Position numbers and translations under genes: made by a program. The notes under the pieces are model-generated. The model worked only from the letters and a program-made list of their open reading frames with translations. It was not told the DNA's origin and searched no databases. This document shows, piece by piece, positions 48,038 through 56,976 of a stretch of DNA of 64,000 nt. How positions within the stretch are numbered: the stretch's first letter is position 1; each line of letters opens with the position of its first letter. Location of the stretch: assembly GCF_001403635.1 (NCBI RefSeq), contig NZ_LN879468.1:1302001-1366000 (forward strand), in the 5' to 3' direction. This stretch comes from Clostridium massiliamazoniense. Lineage in GTDB: Bacteria > Bacillota > Clostridia > Clostridiales > Clostridiaceae.

Positions 48038-48175
48038 TTAACCTTCCTTGTCATCTTATATAGTTTATCACTTATTATTTTTATACACAAGAAAAAATAT
48101 ATCACTATTTGAAAAATTTTAATGATTTTTTTAGAAAAAAAAATTGCTTTATATAATATTATTTAAATAAAGTTT

Positions 48176-48201
48176 AAGAACCCTGATTACTCAGAGTTCT
48201 T
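48176..48201 (-). terminator. Terminator after the SPOR-domain gene
   Basis: AAGAACTCTG pairs with CAGGGTTCTT (one G-U), 79 bp past the stop. The U run is broken. Confidence 0.6.
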
Positions 48202-48279
48202 CCTTATAAAATCTATTCTATTATAATATATAAGTTATATATATTTATTAAAATTTAATTACAACTTAAAAAAATTTTC

Positions 48280-49020
48280 TTATTTAAATTTATTTAGTAA
48301 ATTAAATATTATTTGATAAGAATTCTCTATATTATTTTTAGATATTGCTTCTGGTAGGTTCTTTACTTCATTTTTCAACCCTTCTAGATTCTCCGAATTC
48401 TTACATTCTTTGCAAACTTCTAACTTTTCAACCCATGATTTAAATTCATCTGTTTTTACAGACTTCACACTTTGGTCTTTTGTTTTATCTATAATTTCCA
48501 ATAATCCATTTGTAACTTCTATTATTTTTTTATCACAAGCTTCACTATTTGGTATATAAAATTTCCCTTTACTATTTTCTAAGCCCTTATTTTTTATAGT
48601 CTCTATATATTTATTAGTTTTTTCTTCTTTTCCTATGTATCCTATTACTCTATATTTTTCTCCATCTTTTATAACTGTAGCACTTTCTCCAACCTCATTT
48701 TTAACCTTATCTGCATTTTCCTTTGATGAATAATAACCAAATTGAACTGTTAAAAATTCTTCTTTTTCACCTGAACTCTTCTTAGCTTCTTCTTTAGGAG
48801 TTTCTGCTACTACAGGAGGTGTTTTTCCTTCTTCATTATTTTGATTTTTATTAATTACACCTGAAACCATATCTTTAGGAGCTATTTTAGGATAAACTAA
48901 TTTAAATATTAATGTTCCTATTACTATAGCTAAAATACAAACCATAATTATTAATATAGGCATAGATTTCCATTCATTTTTCTTTTTATTCGCTTTTAAA
49001 TCATATCTTGTGTATTTCAC
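48280..49020 (-). CDS. Membrane-anchored SPOR-domain protein
   Basis: 246 residues. Basic cytoplasmic start (KANKKKNEWKS), one membrane helix (about 21-43), a charged linker, and a SPOR domain (about 87-155; LTVQFGYYSSKENADKVKNEV ... YRVIGYIGKEEKTNKYIETI). SPOR domains bind glycan strands stripped of stem peptides, marking septa. The last 90 residues are helical and charged, with CKEC near 208. It stands alone between terminators, close to the wall-synthesis block. Confidence 0.82.
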   Translation of the reverse strand: MKYTRYDLKANKKKNEWKSMPILIIMVCILAIVIGTLIFKLVYPKIAPKDMVSGVINKNQNNEEGKTPPVVAETPKEEAKKSSGEKEEFLTVQFGYYSSKENADKVKNEVGESATVIKDGEKYRVIGYIGKEEKTNKYIETIKNKGLENSKGKFYIPNSEACDKKIIEVTNGLLEIIDKTKDQSVKSVKTDEFKSWVEKLEVCKECKNSENLEGLKNEVKNLPEAISKNNIENSYQIIFNLLNKFK

Positions 49021-49105
49021 AATATCACCCCATTTAAAATTACTTACATAACATATTATTTTTAAATGGGTGTAAATATTCCTAATTTTTATTTTTTTAT
49101 AACTT

Positions 49106-49603
49106 TTAAATCATTCTCCTTGCACCTATATAACGCTCTTTATAATATTTTTCATTTAAAGAATTTATTTTAACTCCCTTACCTTTAGATGGTGCATGAA
49201 TAAATCTATCTTCTCCTATATATATTCCAACATGACTTATCTTTCCTGTAGTATTGAAAAAAACTAAATCACCTTCTGTTAATTCATTTTTGCATATGCC
49301 TTCCCCACATCCCCATTGTGTTCCTGTATAATGTGGTAAATCTATATTAAATCTTTTATAAACATATTTTGTTAATCCTGAACAATCAAAAGCATCTGGT
49401 CCCTCTGCTCCAAATACATAAGGTTTACCTATAAACCCTTCAGCATATTGTATAACTTCTTCTCTCAACTCATAATTTTCAGCTTTTTCCTCTGCCATAG
49501 CATAAATATTATTTTGAAAAATAAACCCTATAGCAATAACAAATATAATGATCCAAATATTCTTGCCTTTTAAATAATTAAGTTGCAAGTGATCTTCATT
49601 CAT
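49106..49603 (-). CDS. NlpC/P60 cell-wall endopeptidase
   Basis: 165 residues. Signal or anchor helix (about 15-35), then a compact NlpC/P60 domain: Cys nucleophile in FDCSGLTKYVYKRF, His in SHVGIYIGEDRFIHA, plus GDLVFFNTTG. These enzymes cut D-Glu-gamma-DAP linkages in peptidoglycan stems. No wall-binding repeat is present. AGGAGG precedes the ATG. Confidence 0.9.
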   Translation of the reverse strand: MNEDHLQLNYLKGKNIWIIIFVIAIGFIFQNNIYAMAEEKAENYELREEVIQYAEGFIGKPYVFGAEGPDAFDCSGLTKYVYKRFNIDLPHYTGTQWGCGEGICKNELTEGDLVFFNTTGKISHVGIYIGEDRFIHAPSKGKGVKINSLNEKYYKERYIGARRMI

Positions 49604-49790
49604 AAATAAATCCTCCTTGATTTACAATTTCATTATTAATTACAAGTTGTTCCTTTAAATAAAGAAACATATTTAATATATCTATTTTTTCTTCTTTTAA
49701 TACTGTTAATTAAATCCATCAAGGGAAATTTACTTTAACTTAAAATCTAAAAATTCTCTTTAAAGAATGACTATACCTTGTTTAAAATAA

Positions 49791-49835
49791 AAAAAGCATC
49801 TTTGATAGGGATTAATTTCCTATCAAAGATACTTC
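49791..49835 (-). terminator. Terminator after pepD
   Basis: ATCTTTGATAGG and CCTATCAAAGAT (12 bp) flanked by A and T residues. Confidence 0.88.
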
Positions 49836-49846
49836 TATTAATTATA

Positions 49847-51304
49847 CTATTTAATTTCTTTTAAAAGTGCTATTAAAAAGATCCATACATTTTCAATAGA
49901 TTTTATGCTTACATGTTCATCTGGAGTGTGAACATCCCACATATTTGGACCAAATGATATCATATCAAGGCCACCTTCGACCTTTTCACTTAGTAATCCA
50001 CATTCAACTCCAGCATGAATTGCTGTAAAATGAGGTTCTACTCCTGTTAGGTTTTTATATACTTCTTTTGCAAGTTCTCTTATTTCTGACTCTGGGTTGT
50101 ATTCCCAAGCTGGATAATCTGATGAAGTTTCAAATCTTCCACCTGCTAACTCTACTACTCTTCTAGCTCTTTCAACTAAGTCATCTTTTAATGTTGCCAC
50201 TGAACTTCTTGTTGCACTGTCATATTCTACAGTTTTATCTGTTGTTGTAACAACTCCTATATTTGTTGAACTTTGAACAAGTCCTGGCATATCAACGCTC
50301 ATTGTATCAACACCATTAGGTATTAAGTTTAATATATCAATAGCCTTTCTTGTGCAATCTGCTGAGAACATTTCAGTTGGTATTTCTTCTTGTTCATTTA
50401 ACTCAACTCTTACATTACCATCTTGAGCTCTTAACTCATTTTTAAGAATTGAATCAAATTCTGCAACTATTTCTTTTAATCTTGAAATATTTTTTTCTTC
50501 AACTATAAGAACAGCTTCTGCTTCTCTTGGAATAGCATTATTCTTTGAACCACCATTAATTAATGCTATGTTGAAAGGAACTTCTTTGATAGCTTTATTT
50601 AATATTCTACCTAATATCTTATTTGAATTTCCTCTTTCTTTATTTATTTCCATACCAGAGTGACCACCTTTTAATCCTCTGATAGTTATTTCAACTGCAC
50701 TTAATTCTTCCTTAACAGGTTCCCATGTTAAATCTAATATTGCTTTAGTTCTTACACCTCCTGCACAGCTTACTAATATTTCCCCTTCTTCTTCTGAATC
50801 TATGTTTAAAAGTATTTTTCCTGTTATGTTCTTTCCATCAACTCCCATAGCTCCAGTCATTCCAGCTTCTTCATCAGTAGTAACTAAAAGTTCTATAGCA
50901 GGGTGTTCTATGTCATTTGCTGCTAATATAGCTAATCCATAAGCTACAGCTATTCCGTTATCAGCACCTAAAGTTGTTCCTGTTGCATATATGTTATCTC
51001 CATCAATTCTTAATTTTAATGGATCTTTTTCGAAGTCATGAACTGTATCTTTATTCTTTTCGCATACCATGTCCATATGCCCTTGAATTATAACAGTTTT
51101 TGCATTTTCATAGCCCTTTGTAGCTGGCTTTCTTATAATAACGTTAAGATGTTCATCTTGAATTGTTTCAAGACCTAATTCTTTACCAAACTTAACTAAA
51201 TAATCACTTATTTCTTTTTCATTACCTGACCCTCTAGGTATTTGAGTTATTTCCTCAAAATATTTAAAAACTGCTTGCGGCTTTAAATTTTCTAATACAG
51301 CCAT
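49847..51304 (-). CDS. pepD: Aminoacyl-histidine dipeptidase (PepD, M20C)
   Basis: 485 residues, normal length. Metal and catalytic motifs: IIQGHMDMVCEKN, GTTLGADNGIAVAYGLAIL, LLVTTDEEAGMTGAMG, ITIRGLKGGHSGMEI, and AIHAGVECGLLSEK. It is a cytosolic dinuclear zinc enzyme that cleaves Xaa-His and other dipeptides. Divergent from pyk; AGGAAGTG lies before the ATG. Confidence 0.95.
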   Translation of the reverse strand: MAVLENLKPQAVFKYFEEITQIPRGSGNEKEISDYLVKFGKELGLETIQDEHLNVIIRKPATKGYENAKTVIIQGHMDMVCEKNKDTVHDFEKDPLKLRIDGDNIYATGTTLGADNGIAVAYGLAILAANDIEHPAIELLVTTDEEAGMTGAMGVDGKNITGKILLNIDSEEEGEILVSCAGGVRTKAILDLTWEPVKEELSAVEITIRGLKGGHSGMEINKERGNSNKILGRILNKAIKEVPFNIALINGGSKNNAIPREAEAVLIVEEKNISRLKEIVAEFDSILKNELRAQDGNVRVELNEQEEIPTEMFSADCTRKAIDILNLIPNGVDTMSVDMPGLVQSSTNIGVVTTTDKTVEYDSATRSSVATLKDDLVERARRVVELAGGRFETSSDYPAWEYNPESEIRELAKEVYKNLTGVEPHFTAIHAGVECGLLSEKVEGGLDMISFGPNMWDVHTPDEHVSIKSIENVWIFLIALLKEIK

Positions 51305-51401
51305 AATTTAACACTTCCTTCCAATTTTGTGTTATTATATTGTTATAAATACATTATATCAAATAGACAGAATCTTTCATATTTTTTTGTGAGGTGTTTT
51401 T

Positions 51402-52829
51402 ATGCAAAAAACTAAAATGATTTTTACAATCGGTCCAGTTAGTGACAATGAAGAAGTTTTGAGGAAATTTATTAAAATTGGAATGAGTGCAGCTCGTTTA
51501 AACTTTTCTCATGGATCTCATAAAGAGCATAAGGAAAAAATTGACCTAATAAAAAAAATTAGAAAAGAAGAAAATTCTCCTACAGCAATTCTTTTAGATA
51601 TTAAAGGTCCTAAAATAAGGATTCATAATTTTAAAAATGGTCAAGAAGAATTAAAAGAAGGTGATGAATTCACTTTTATTTGTGGTGAAGAAATTCTAGG
51701 TGATAATAAAAAGTGTTCAATTTCTTATGATATTTTATATCAAGATATTAAAGTTGGCTCTTCTATTTTAGTGGATGATGGTCTTTTAGAATTCAAAGTA
51801 AAAAAAGTTATTGATAAATCTATAATTTGTGAAACTATTGTTGGTGGAATTATTAAAGACCATAAGGGTGTTAATATTCCTAATTTAAAAATAAAACTTC
51901 CTGCCATTACTGAAAAAGATATTACAGATTTAATTTTTGGTTGCAACATGGAAGTAGATTTTGTAGCTGCTTCCTTTATAAGAAAAGCTTCTGATGTGTT
52001 AGAAGTTCGAAATGTTTTAAACAACAATGGTGGAGAAGACATAAAAATAATATCTAAAATTGAAAATCAAGAAGGTGTAGATAACATAGACGAAATCATA
52101 GAAGTTTCAGATGGAATAATGGTAGCAAGAGGAGATATGGGAGTAGAAATTCCTATAGAATTTGTACCTGTTATCCAAAAGTCCATAATTAGAAAATGTA
52201 ACTTAGCAGGAAAAGTAGTTATAACAGCTACTCAAATGTTAGATTCTATGATTAGAAATTCTAGACCTACTAGAGCTGAAGCAAGTGATGTATGTAATGC
52301 TATTTTTGATGGAACTGATGCCATAATGCTCAGTGGTGAAAGTGCTGCTGGTCACTATCCAGTTGAGGCAGCTAAAACAATGAGTAAAATTGCAAAAAAG
52401 GCTGAAGAGAACTTAGATTATAGTGAGTTATTAAGAAGATTAAAAGATCCAAACCCAAGTACTGATGCTTTTGCTGATGCCATAAGTTATTCAGCCTCTA
52501 AAACTGCAATAAAATTCCCAACAAAAGCAATAGTTGCAGCTACACAAAGTGGATATACTGCTAAACTTCTTGGAAAGTACAAGCCTATATGTCCTATAAT
52601 AGCCATAACTCCACATGAAAAAGTATGTAGATCCTTAGCTCTAAACTTTGGTGTATTTCCAAAGCTTTGCGAAACTTACAAAACCACTGAAGAAATAGTA
52701 AAAGAAGCAAAAACAGTAGTAAAAGAACTAGACATTGCAAAAACTGGCGATAATATGATTGTTGTGGCTGGAATGCCAGTAAGCAACGCTTGTCTTGGAA
52801 CAAACATGTTCAGAATAGAAAAAATTTAA
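51402..52829 (+). CDS. pyk: Pyruvate kinase
   Basis: 475 residues. KTKMIFTIGPVSDNEEVLRKF, RLNFSHGSHKEH, the catalytic Lys in KIENQEGVDNIDEI, and VVITATQMLDSMIRNSRPTRAEASDVCNA are diagnostic. It converts PEP and ADP to pyruvate and ATP. It has only the A, B and C domains; the extra C-terminal PEP-utiliser domain of Bacillus enzymes is absent. GAGGTG precedes the ATG. The nested repeat element follows it. Confidence 0.95.
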   Translation: MQKTKMIFTIGPVSDNEEVLRKFIKIGMSAARLNFSHGSHKEHKEKIDLIKKIRKEENSPTAILLDIKGPKIRIHNFKNGQEELKEGDEFTFICGEEILGDNKKCSISYDILYQDIKVGSSILVDDGLLEFKVKKVIDKSIICETIVGGIIKDHKGVNIPNLKIKLPAITEKDITDLIFGCNMEVDFVAASFIRKASDVLEVRNVLNNNGGEDIKIISKIENQEGVDNIDEIIEVSDGIMVARGDMGVEIPIEFVPVIQKSIIRKCNLAGKVVITATQMLDSMIRNSRPTRAEASDVCNAIFDGTDAIMLSGESAAGHYPVEAAKTMSKIAKKAEENLDYSELLRRLKDPNPSTDAFADAISYSASKTAIKFPTKAIVAATQSGYTAKLLGKYKPICPIIAITPHEKVCRSLALNFGVFPKLCETYKTTEEIVKEAKTVVKELDIAKTGDNMIVVAGMPVSNACLGTNMFRIEKI

Positions 52830-52869
52830 ATTTTTAAAAAGAGGTGATGTATCAAATCACTTTCTAAAA

Positions 52870-53150
52870 TCATATTACTTTTATAAGTATATTTCCTTAT
52901 TTGCCGAGATAGCTATTATAGGTGCAAAATGCAGTGACCATTGAACTAGTAATTAGAAGCTCTTCATTTTTGAACAATAGTTGCGCAAATAAATTTCCAC
53001 TGTTTGAACGAAGTGAGTTTGGAAATTTTAGCAACTATTGTAGAAGAAATGTTAGAGCTTCTTTACGTAGGTGAGCGATCACAAATGGTGAACCTATATA
53101 GCTAGCTAAAAGGCAAAAGGGACATATCTACAATTTTGATACATCCCTCT
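52870..53150. repeat. Long nested palindromic (fold-back, MITE-like) element
   Basis: Outer arms TAGCTATTATAGGT (52910-52923) and ACCTATATAGCTA (53092-53104) enclose about 168 bp that fold on themselves: AGAAGCTCT (52955-52963) with AGAGCTTCT (53054-53062), ACAATAGTTGC (52974-52984) with GCAACTATTGT (53031-53041), and AAATTTCCA (52991-52999) with TGGAAATTT (53020-53028), leaving a 20-nt tip. The flanks and outer arms match the copy at 22791-22900, where only 3 nt lie between the arms. No coding capacity is seen. Confidence 0.8.
53117..53149 (-). terminator. Terminator after the S1-domain gene, part of the repeat
   Basis: GGGA..TATC pairs with GATA..TCCC with a 2-bp internal mismatch, just past the stop codon. 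Related to the hairpins at 7717, 15850 and 22869. Confidence 0.6.
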
Positions 53151-53155
53151 TGTTA

Positions 53156-54295
53156 TTAAAACTTAAAATCTTTGAATAAATCTCCTAATGAGAAGCCTTC
53201 TTCTTCATCGTTATATTCTAAGTATTCAGTTGATTTTTCTGAAGCATCTTTTATGCTTAGTGATAATTTATGCTCATCTTTATCTATTGATAAGATTTTT
53301 ACTTTTACTTTATCACCTATTTTTAGTGCCTCTTCTGGTTTTGTTATGTTATCATCTGATATTTCTGATATATGAACTAATCCTTCCACACCAGCTTTGA
53401 TTTCAACAAAAGCACCTACTTTTATAAACTTTGTTACTGTTCCTTCTATAGTGTCACCAATTTTAAAATCTTCTTCTATTGTATTCCATGGATCACTACA
53501 TATATCTTTTAGTGATAAAGCTAATCTATCTTTATCTCTATTTATTTCTTTTATATAAACTTCAACAGTATCTCCTGTTTTAAGTATGTCTTCAACATTT
53601 CTTACTCTGCTCCAAGAAAGATCGTTTATGTGAATTAGTCCTTCTAATCCTCCAATATCAACAAAAGCACCGAACTTCATTATTTTCTTTACAGTTCCTA
53701 CTTTCTTTTCTCCAACCTTTAGAGAATTCCATATCTTAGCTTTTCCAAGTTTAATTTCTCTTTCCTCAACTACTCTTCTTGAAACAACAACTTTTCTATC
53801 TTCTCTATTAAATTCAATTACTTTTACTTCTAAATTTTCTCCAACTAATGTTTCTAAATTTTCTATTCTTCTAACTGAACATTGTGATCCAGGCATGAAT
53901 ACTCTGACACCATTTAAAAAGCCTACTACTCCACCTTTAACAACTTCATCAACTTTAATAGTTATTGTTTTTTCATTTTTAAAGCTTTCTTCTAAGTCAT
54001 CCCAAACTTTTATAGCATCAGCTCTTTTCTTTGATAAAAGCACATTACCTTCTCCATCATCTCCACTTAAAACCATAACAAAAATATCATCATCAACATT
54101 TATGTTATTTATATCAAAATCCTTATTATTTGATAATTCATTTCTTGGAACTATTCCATCTGCAAAATGACCAATATTAACTATTATTTCATCACTTTTA
54201 ACAGCTATTACTTTTCCTTTAACTATATCTCCTTTATGAAAATGCTTTAATTCAAAGCTATCCATTAATTGATCCATTGACATATTTTCATTCAT
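53156..54295 (-). CDS. Protein with four S1 RNA-binding domains (RpsA-like)
   Basis: 379 residues with four S1 repeats: about 20-85 (GDIVKGKVIAVKSDEIIVN), 95-175 (degenerate; GGVVGFLNGVRVFMPGSQ), 190-260 (GTVKKIMKFGAFVDIGGLEGLIH) and 275-350 (GTVTKFIKVGAFVEIKAGVEGLVH). It is the low-GC gram-positive form of ribosomal protein S1, which is shorter than the six-domain proteobacterial protein; direct ribosome binding is not certain in this group. In many clostridia it is linked or fused to ispH; here it stands alone. The start is placed at the ATG at 54295, with AAGGAG 11 nt ahead. Confidence 0.9.
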   Translation of the reverse strand: MNENMSMDQLMDSFELKHFHKGDIVKGKVIAVKSDEIIVNIGHFADGIVPRNELSNNKDFDINNINVDDDIFVMVLSGDDGEGNVLLSKKRADAIKVWDDLEESFKNEKTITIKVDEVVKGGVVGFLNGVRVFMPGSQCSVRRIENLETLVGENLEVKVIEFNREDRKVVVSRRVVEEREIKLGKAKIWNSLKVGEKKVGTVKKIMKFGAFVDIGGLEGLIHINDLSWSRVRNVEDILKTGDTVEVYIKEINRDKDRLALSLKDICSDPWNTIEEDFKIGDTIEGTVTKFIKVGAFVEIKAGVEGLVHISEISDDNITKPEEALKIGDKVKVKILSIDKDEHKLSLSIKDASEKSTEYLEYNDEEEGFSLGDLFKDFKF

Positions 54296-54465
54296 TGTTA
54301 GTTCCACTCCTTATATATAAATTTTTCAAGACTTTTAAGTAGATATAACTAGTTTTACAGCCTTGGTAAATATCTAAATTAATTGAACTCAAAACTCAAT
54401 TAAACTGAATTAAGTCTTATTTTATCATACTATATTACATAATAATAATTCAATATTTTAGAATA

Positions 54466-55833
54466 TTATCTAAAATCTTTTGCTGCAACTGTTACTTGAT
54501 TAGTTTCTGCTAAAGCTTTACTAATGTTATGCATTATTGAATTTTCATCATAACTATAATCAACATAACCATCCTTATCTATTTCACCTAATTTTATAAA
54601 GTTAAATTCTTTTCTTGCATGAAAATAGAAGCTAGTAATTTTTTTACTATTGGCATTTTTTCTAATCTTATTAGTTATTTCTTCTCCTGTTTCATCCTTA
54701 ACATACCCTATAGTTGTTGGCAAATATAAAGTTGATTTATCCATAGGACTTTTTATAGGATTCATAGCTGGATAATATTTAAATGGTTCATAGGCTATAT
54801 CAAAATACTTTTCTATGATTCTTTGTTGTTTCATTGAAGCATGGTAATGAGCACTTTCGAAAAAGTCTATTGGTATATTTAAAGTTTTAGCTGTTTTTAT
54901 TGCATTTGTTATAATAGCCTCTGTCTCAGTTCCTGTATTATTTGCTTTTCTACTTAAGTCACTTCCTACAGCACTTACCTCATCTCCATTTTGATGAGTA
55001 TAACCATGAAGTCCTATAGATGCCCCTCTGAAAATTAAATGGTCCATTAAATTTATATACTGAACATTCTCCATAGTCCTATTACTTAATAAATCATTAT
55101 CTATTCCCTTAGGTGGATTTTTATATCTACTTATCCAAGCTACATTAAATTTTACACCCTGTGAATATAAATAATCAGCTAAAATTTTATATTTTTCTAT
55201 AGACTCTGACTTTAGATATTCTCCTCCTGCTGCTAAATCTTCTACCCTCATCATAGCAGCTTTTCCAGTTTTAGATTCCATTGTTTTTTTAACATCTAAG
55301 TTCTTTTTTTCTTTAAATAAATAAATTTCATTACTTTCATTTTTCCATCTATCCCTTAGATTCAAAGCATGTTCTAAATCATTTAAAGCTACATAACCTT
55401 CTAACCCTAATAAAGCCTCTCCTCTAAAGTCATATAATTTCCCATTAACAGTGAAATTTTTATTTTCTAAATCTATTAAAGAGTTCTCTACCTTATAAAC
55501 TTTATTTTTCTTTTCATAATTTAAATTTGCCTTTTTTAGAAAGTCATCTAAATCCATATAAAGCCTTTGATTCTTTTCTAATATCCTATTTTCTAACTTA
55601 ATTTCTTCCCCATTTAAATATAACTTTAAATTTTCTATTTCATATATTTTTGATTCATTTGTGCTTGAGGCATTAGTTACTTGCTCTTTTGCCTCCTTCA
55701 CCTTTCCATCAAAAATAATTTTATTATCTATAACTTTAACATCTCTATAGGTTAATCCATTAAAATAAATTACTCCTCCAACTAACACTGTAGCTAAGCT
55801 TAATCCTATTACCTTAGAAGTTTTTTTAAGCAT
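54466..55833 (-). CDS. Exported DUF2334-type polysaccharide deacetylase-like protein
   Basis: 455 residues. Signal/anchor helix (about 3-25), a copper-amine-oxidase-N-like segment (about 55-140; LYLNGEEIKLENRILEKNQRLYMDLDDFLKKAN), then a NodB/DUF2334-like barrel (about 180-445) with MMRVEDLAAGGEYLKSES (Asp), GASIGLHGYTHQNGDE (His-x3-His) and FFESAHYHAS. Such proteins are thought to deacetylate surface polysaccharide. The 9-codon-longer start lacks a ribosome binding site; AGGGGG lies before the ATG at 55833. Monocistronic. Confidence 0.85.
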   Translation of the reverse strand: MLKKTSKVIGLSLATVLVGGVIYFNGLTYRDVKVIDNKIIFDGKVKEAKEQVTNASSTNESKIYEIENLKLYLNGEEIKLENRILEKNQRLYMDLDDFLKKANLNYEKKNKVYKVENSLIDLENKNFTVNGKLYDFRGEALLGLEGYVALNDLEHALNLRDRWKNESNEIYLFKEKKNLDVKKTMESKTGKAAMMRVEDLAAGGEYLKSESIEKYKILADYLYSQGVKFNVAWISRYKNPPKGIDNDLLSNRTMENVQYINLMDHLIFRGASIGLHGYTHQNGDEVSAVGSDLSRKANNTGTETEAIITNAIKTAKTLNIPIDFFESAHYHASMKQQRIIEKYFDIAYEPFKYYPAMNPIKSPMDKSTLYLPTTIGYVKDETGEEITNKIRKNANSKKITSFYFHARKEFNFIKLGEIDKDGYVDYSYDENSIMHNISKALAETNQVTVAAKDFR

Positions 55834-55932
55834 AATATCCCCCTGATATTTTATTTTCAAATAATTTCAAGTTTATTATACTATAAATCTATACTGATTA
55901 ACCTTTTTTTAACATTATTTCCATAGTTATAA

Positions 55933-56694
55933 TTATTCTTCTCTTGTGAATACTAACTCATTTCCTTTTGAAAGAAGTTCATTATATCTATAGCCACCCA
56001 TAGTAAATTCCTTCAATTCATCCACTGTTTCAACTCTATTTTCAGCCATATATCTAACCATCATCCCTCTAGCTTTTTTAGCATAAACAGTAACTATCTT
56101 AAAACTCCCACCTCTTCTTTCTTTAAAAATAGGAGTTATAACATCAAACTCTTTTAAATTTATTACTTTTGAATATTCTTCTGAAGCTAAATTTACTATA
56201 AATTTTTCTTTATGATTTTTTAAATCCCTATGCATACTAGCTGTTAAATTTTCTTTCCAAAATTCATAAAGATTTTTTTTATCTTTTACAGGTAACTTTG
56301 TTCCCATCTCTAATCTATAAGGAAGAATCCCATCCAAAGGTCTTAAGCTTCCATAAAGTCCTGATAATATTCTTAAATTATCGTTGCAATATTCTAATTC
56401 CTCTGTGGTAAAATTTTCTGCATCTAATCCTCTATATGCTTCCCCCTTAAAACTAAGCACTGCTGGTTTTTTACTACTTCCATCAAAGATTTTCCAACTC
56501 TGATTTCTTATATAATTAAGTTCAGCTAAATTATCATTTATTTTCATAAGCTTACTAAGCTCTGGTATCTCTAACTCCTTTAATTGATCCATTATTATTT
56601 TTGAATCTTCTAAAAACCTAGGTGTTGTAACATTTAACTCTATGTTAAAATTGCTTTCGTCAATTGTTTTAGCAGGTGAAAGTATTGCTATCAT
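55933..56694 (-). CDS. yaaA: YaaA family (DUF328) peroxide-stress protein
   Basis: 253 residues from the chosen ATG. Family marks: MIAILSPAKTIDESN, KPAVLSFKGEAYRGLDA, LRILSGLYGSLRPLDGILPYRLEMGTKL, and VTVYAKKARGMMVRYM. In E. coli YaaA limits free iron during peroxide stress and binds DNA. A start 84 nt upstream would add an Ile-rich stretch, but GAAGGAG lies 6 nt before the ATG at 56694, so the shorter form is correct. Confidence 0.93.
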   Translation of the reverse strand: MIAILSPAKTIDESNFNIELNVTTPRFLEDSKIIMDQLKELEIPELSKLMKINDNLAELNYIRNQSWKIFDGSSKKPAVLSFKGEAYRGLDAENFTTEELEYCNDNLRILSGLYGSLRPLDGILPYRLEMGTKLPVKDKKNLYEFWKENLTASMHRDLKNHKEKFIVNLASEEYSKVINLKEFDVITPIFKERRGGSFKIVTVYAKKARGMMVRYMAENRVETVDELKEFTMGGYRYNELLSKGNELVFTREE

Positions 56695-56976
56695 AAAATT
56701 CTCCTTCTCAAAATAAAATTCTAATTTAATAATAATTATTATTATATATTTATAAAATTCTCTCTTCAAGTAAATCAACTTATTCTGTGTTATAATCTAA
56801 AAATAAGACTTAATTCAGAATTATAAACTGAGACTTAATTTAGATAGAGTTAAAACTCCAGTCTAAATTTTAGTGAAATTATTTAAATATCTGTATCTGT
56901 TTATCTTAAGCTTATAAATATGATTATAATATTGCAGATACTAGTTATGAAATAAAAGTTTAAAGGAGGGTTACTG

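Larger units (their letters stand above)
47971..48279. other. 309-bp leader region of the maf-mre operon
   Basis: No gene seen. Contains, in minus-strand order, the SPOR-gene terminator (48201-48176), a promoter-like TTGTGT-17-TAAACT pair near 48100-48060, and a second terminator-like hairpin (48037-48002) that would lie inside the maf leader. Confidence 0.45.

Noticed and set aside
52870-53150. CRISPR array or insertion sequence with transposase
   Set aside because: No regularly spaced direct repeats and no coding frame; the structure is a nested inverted repeat.
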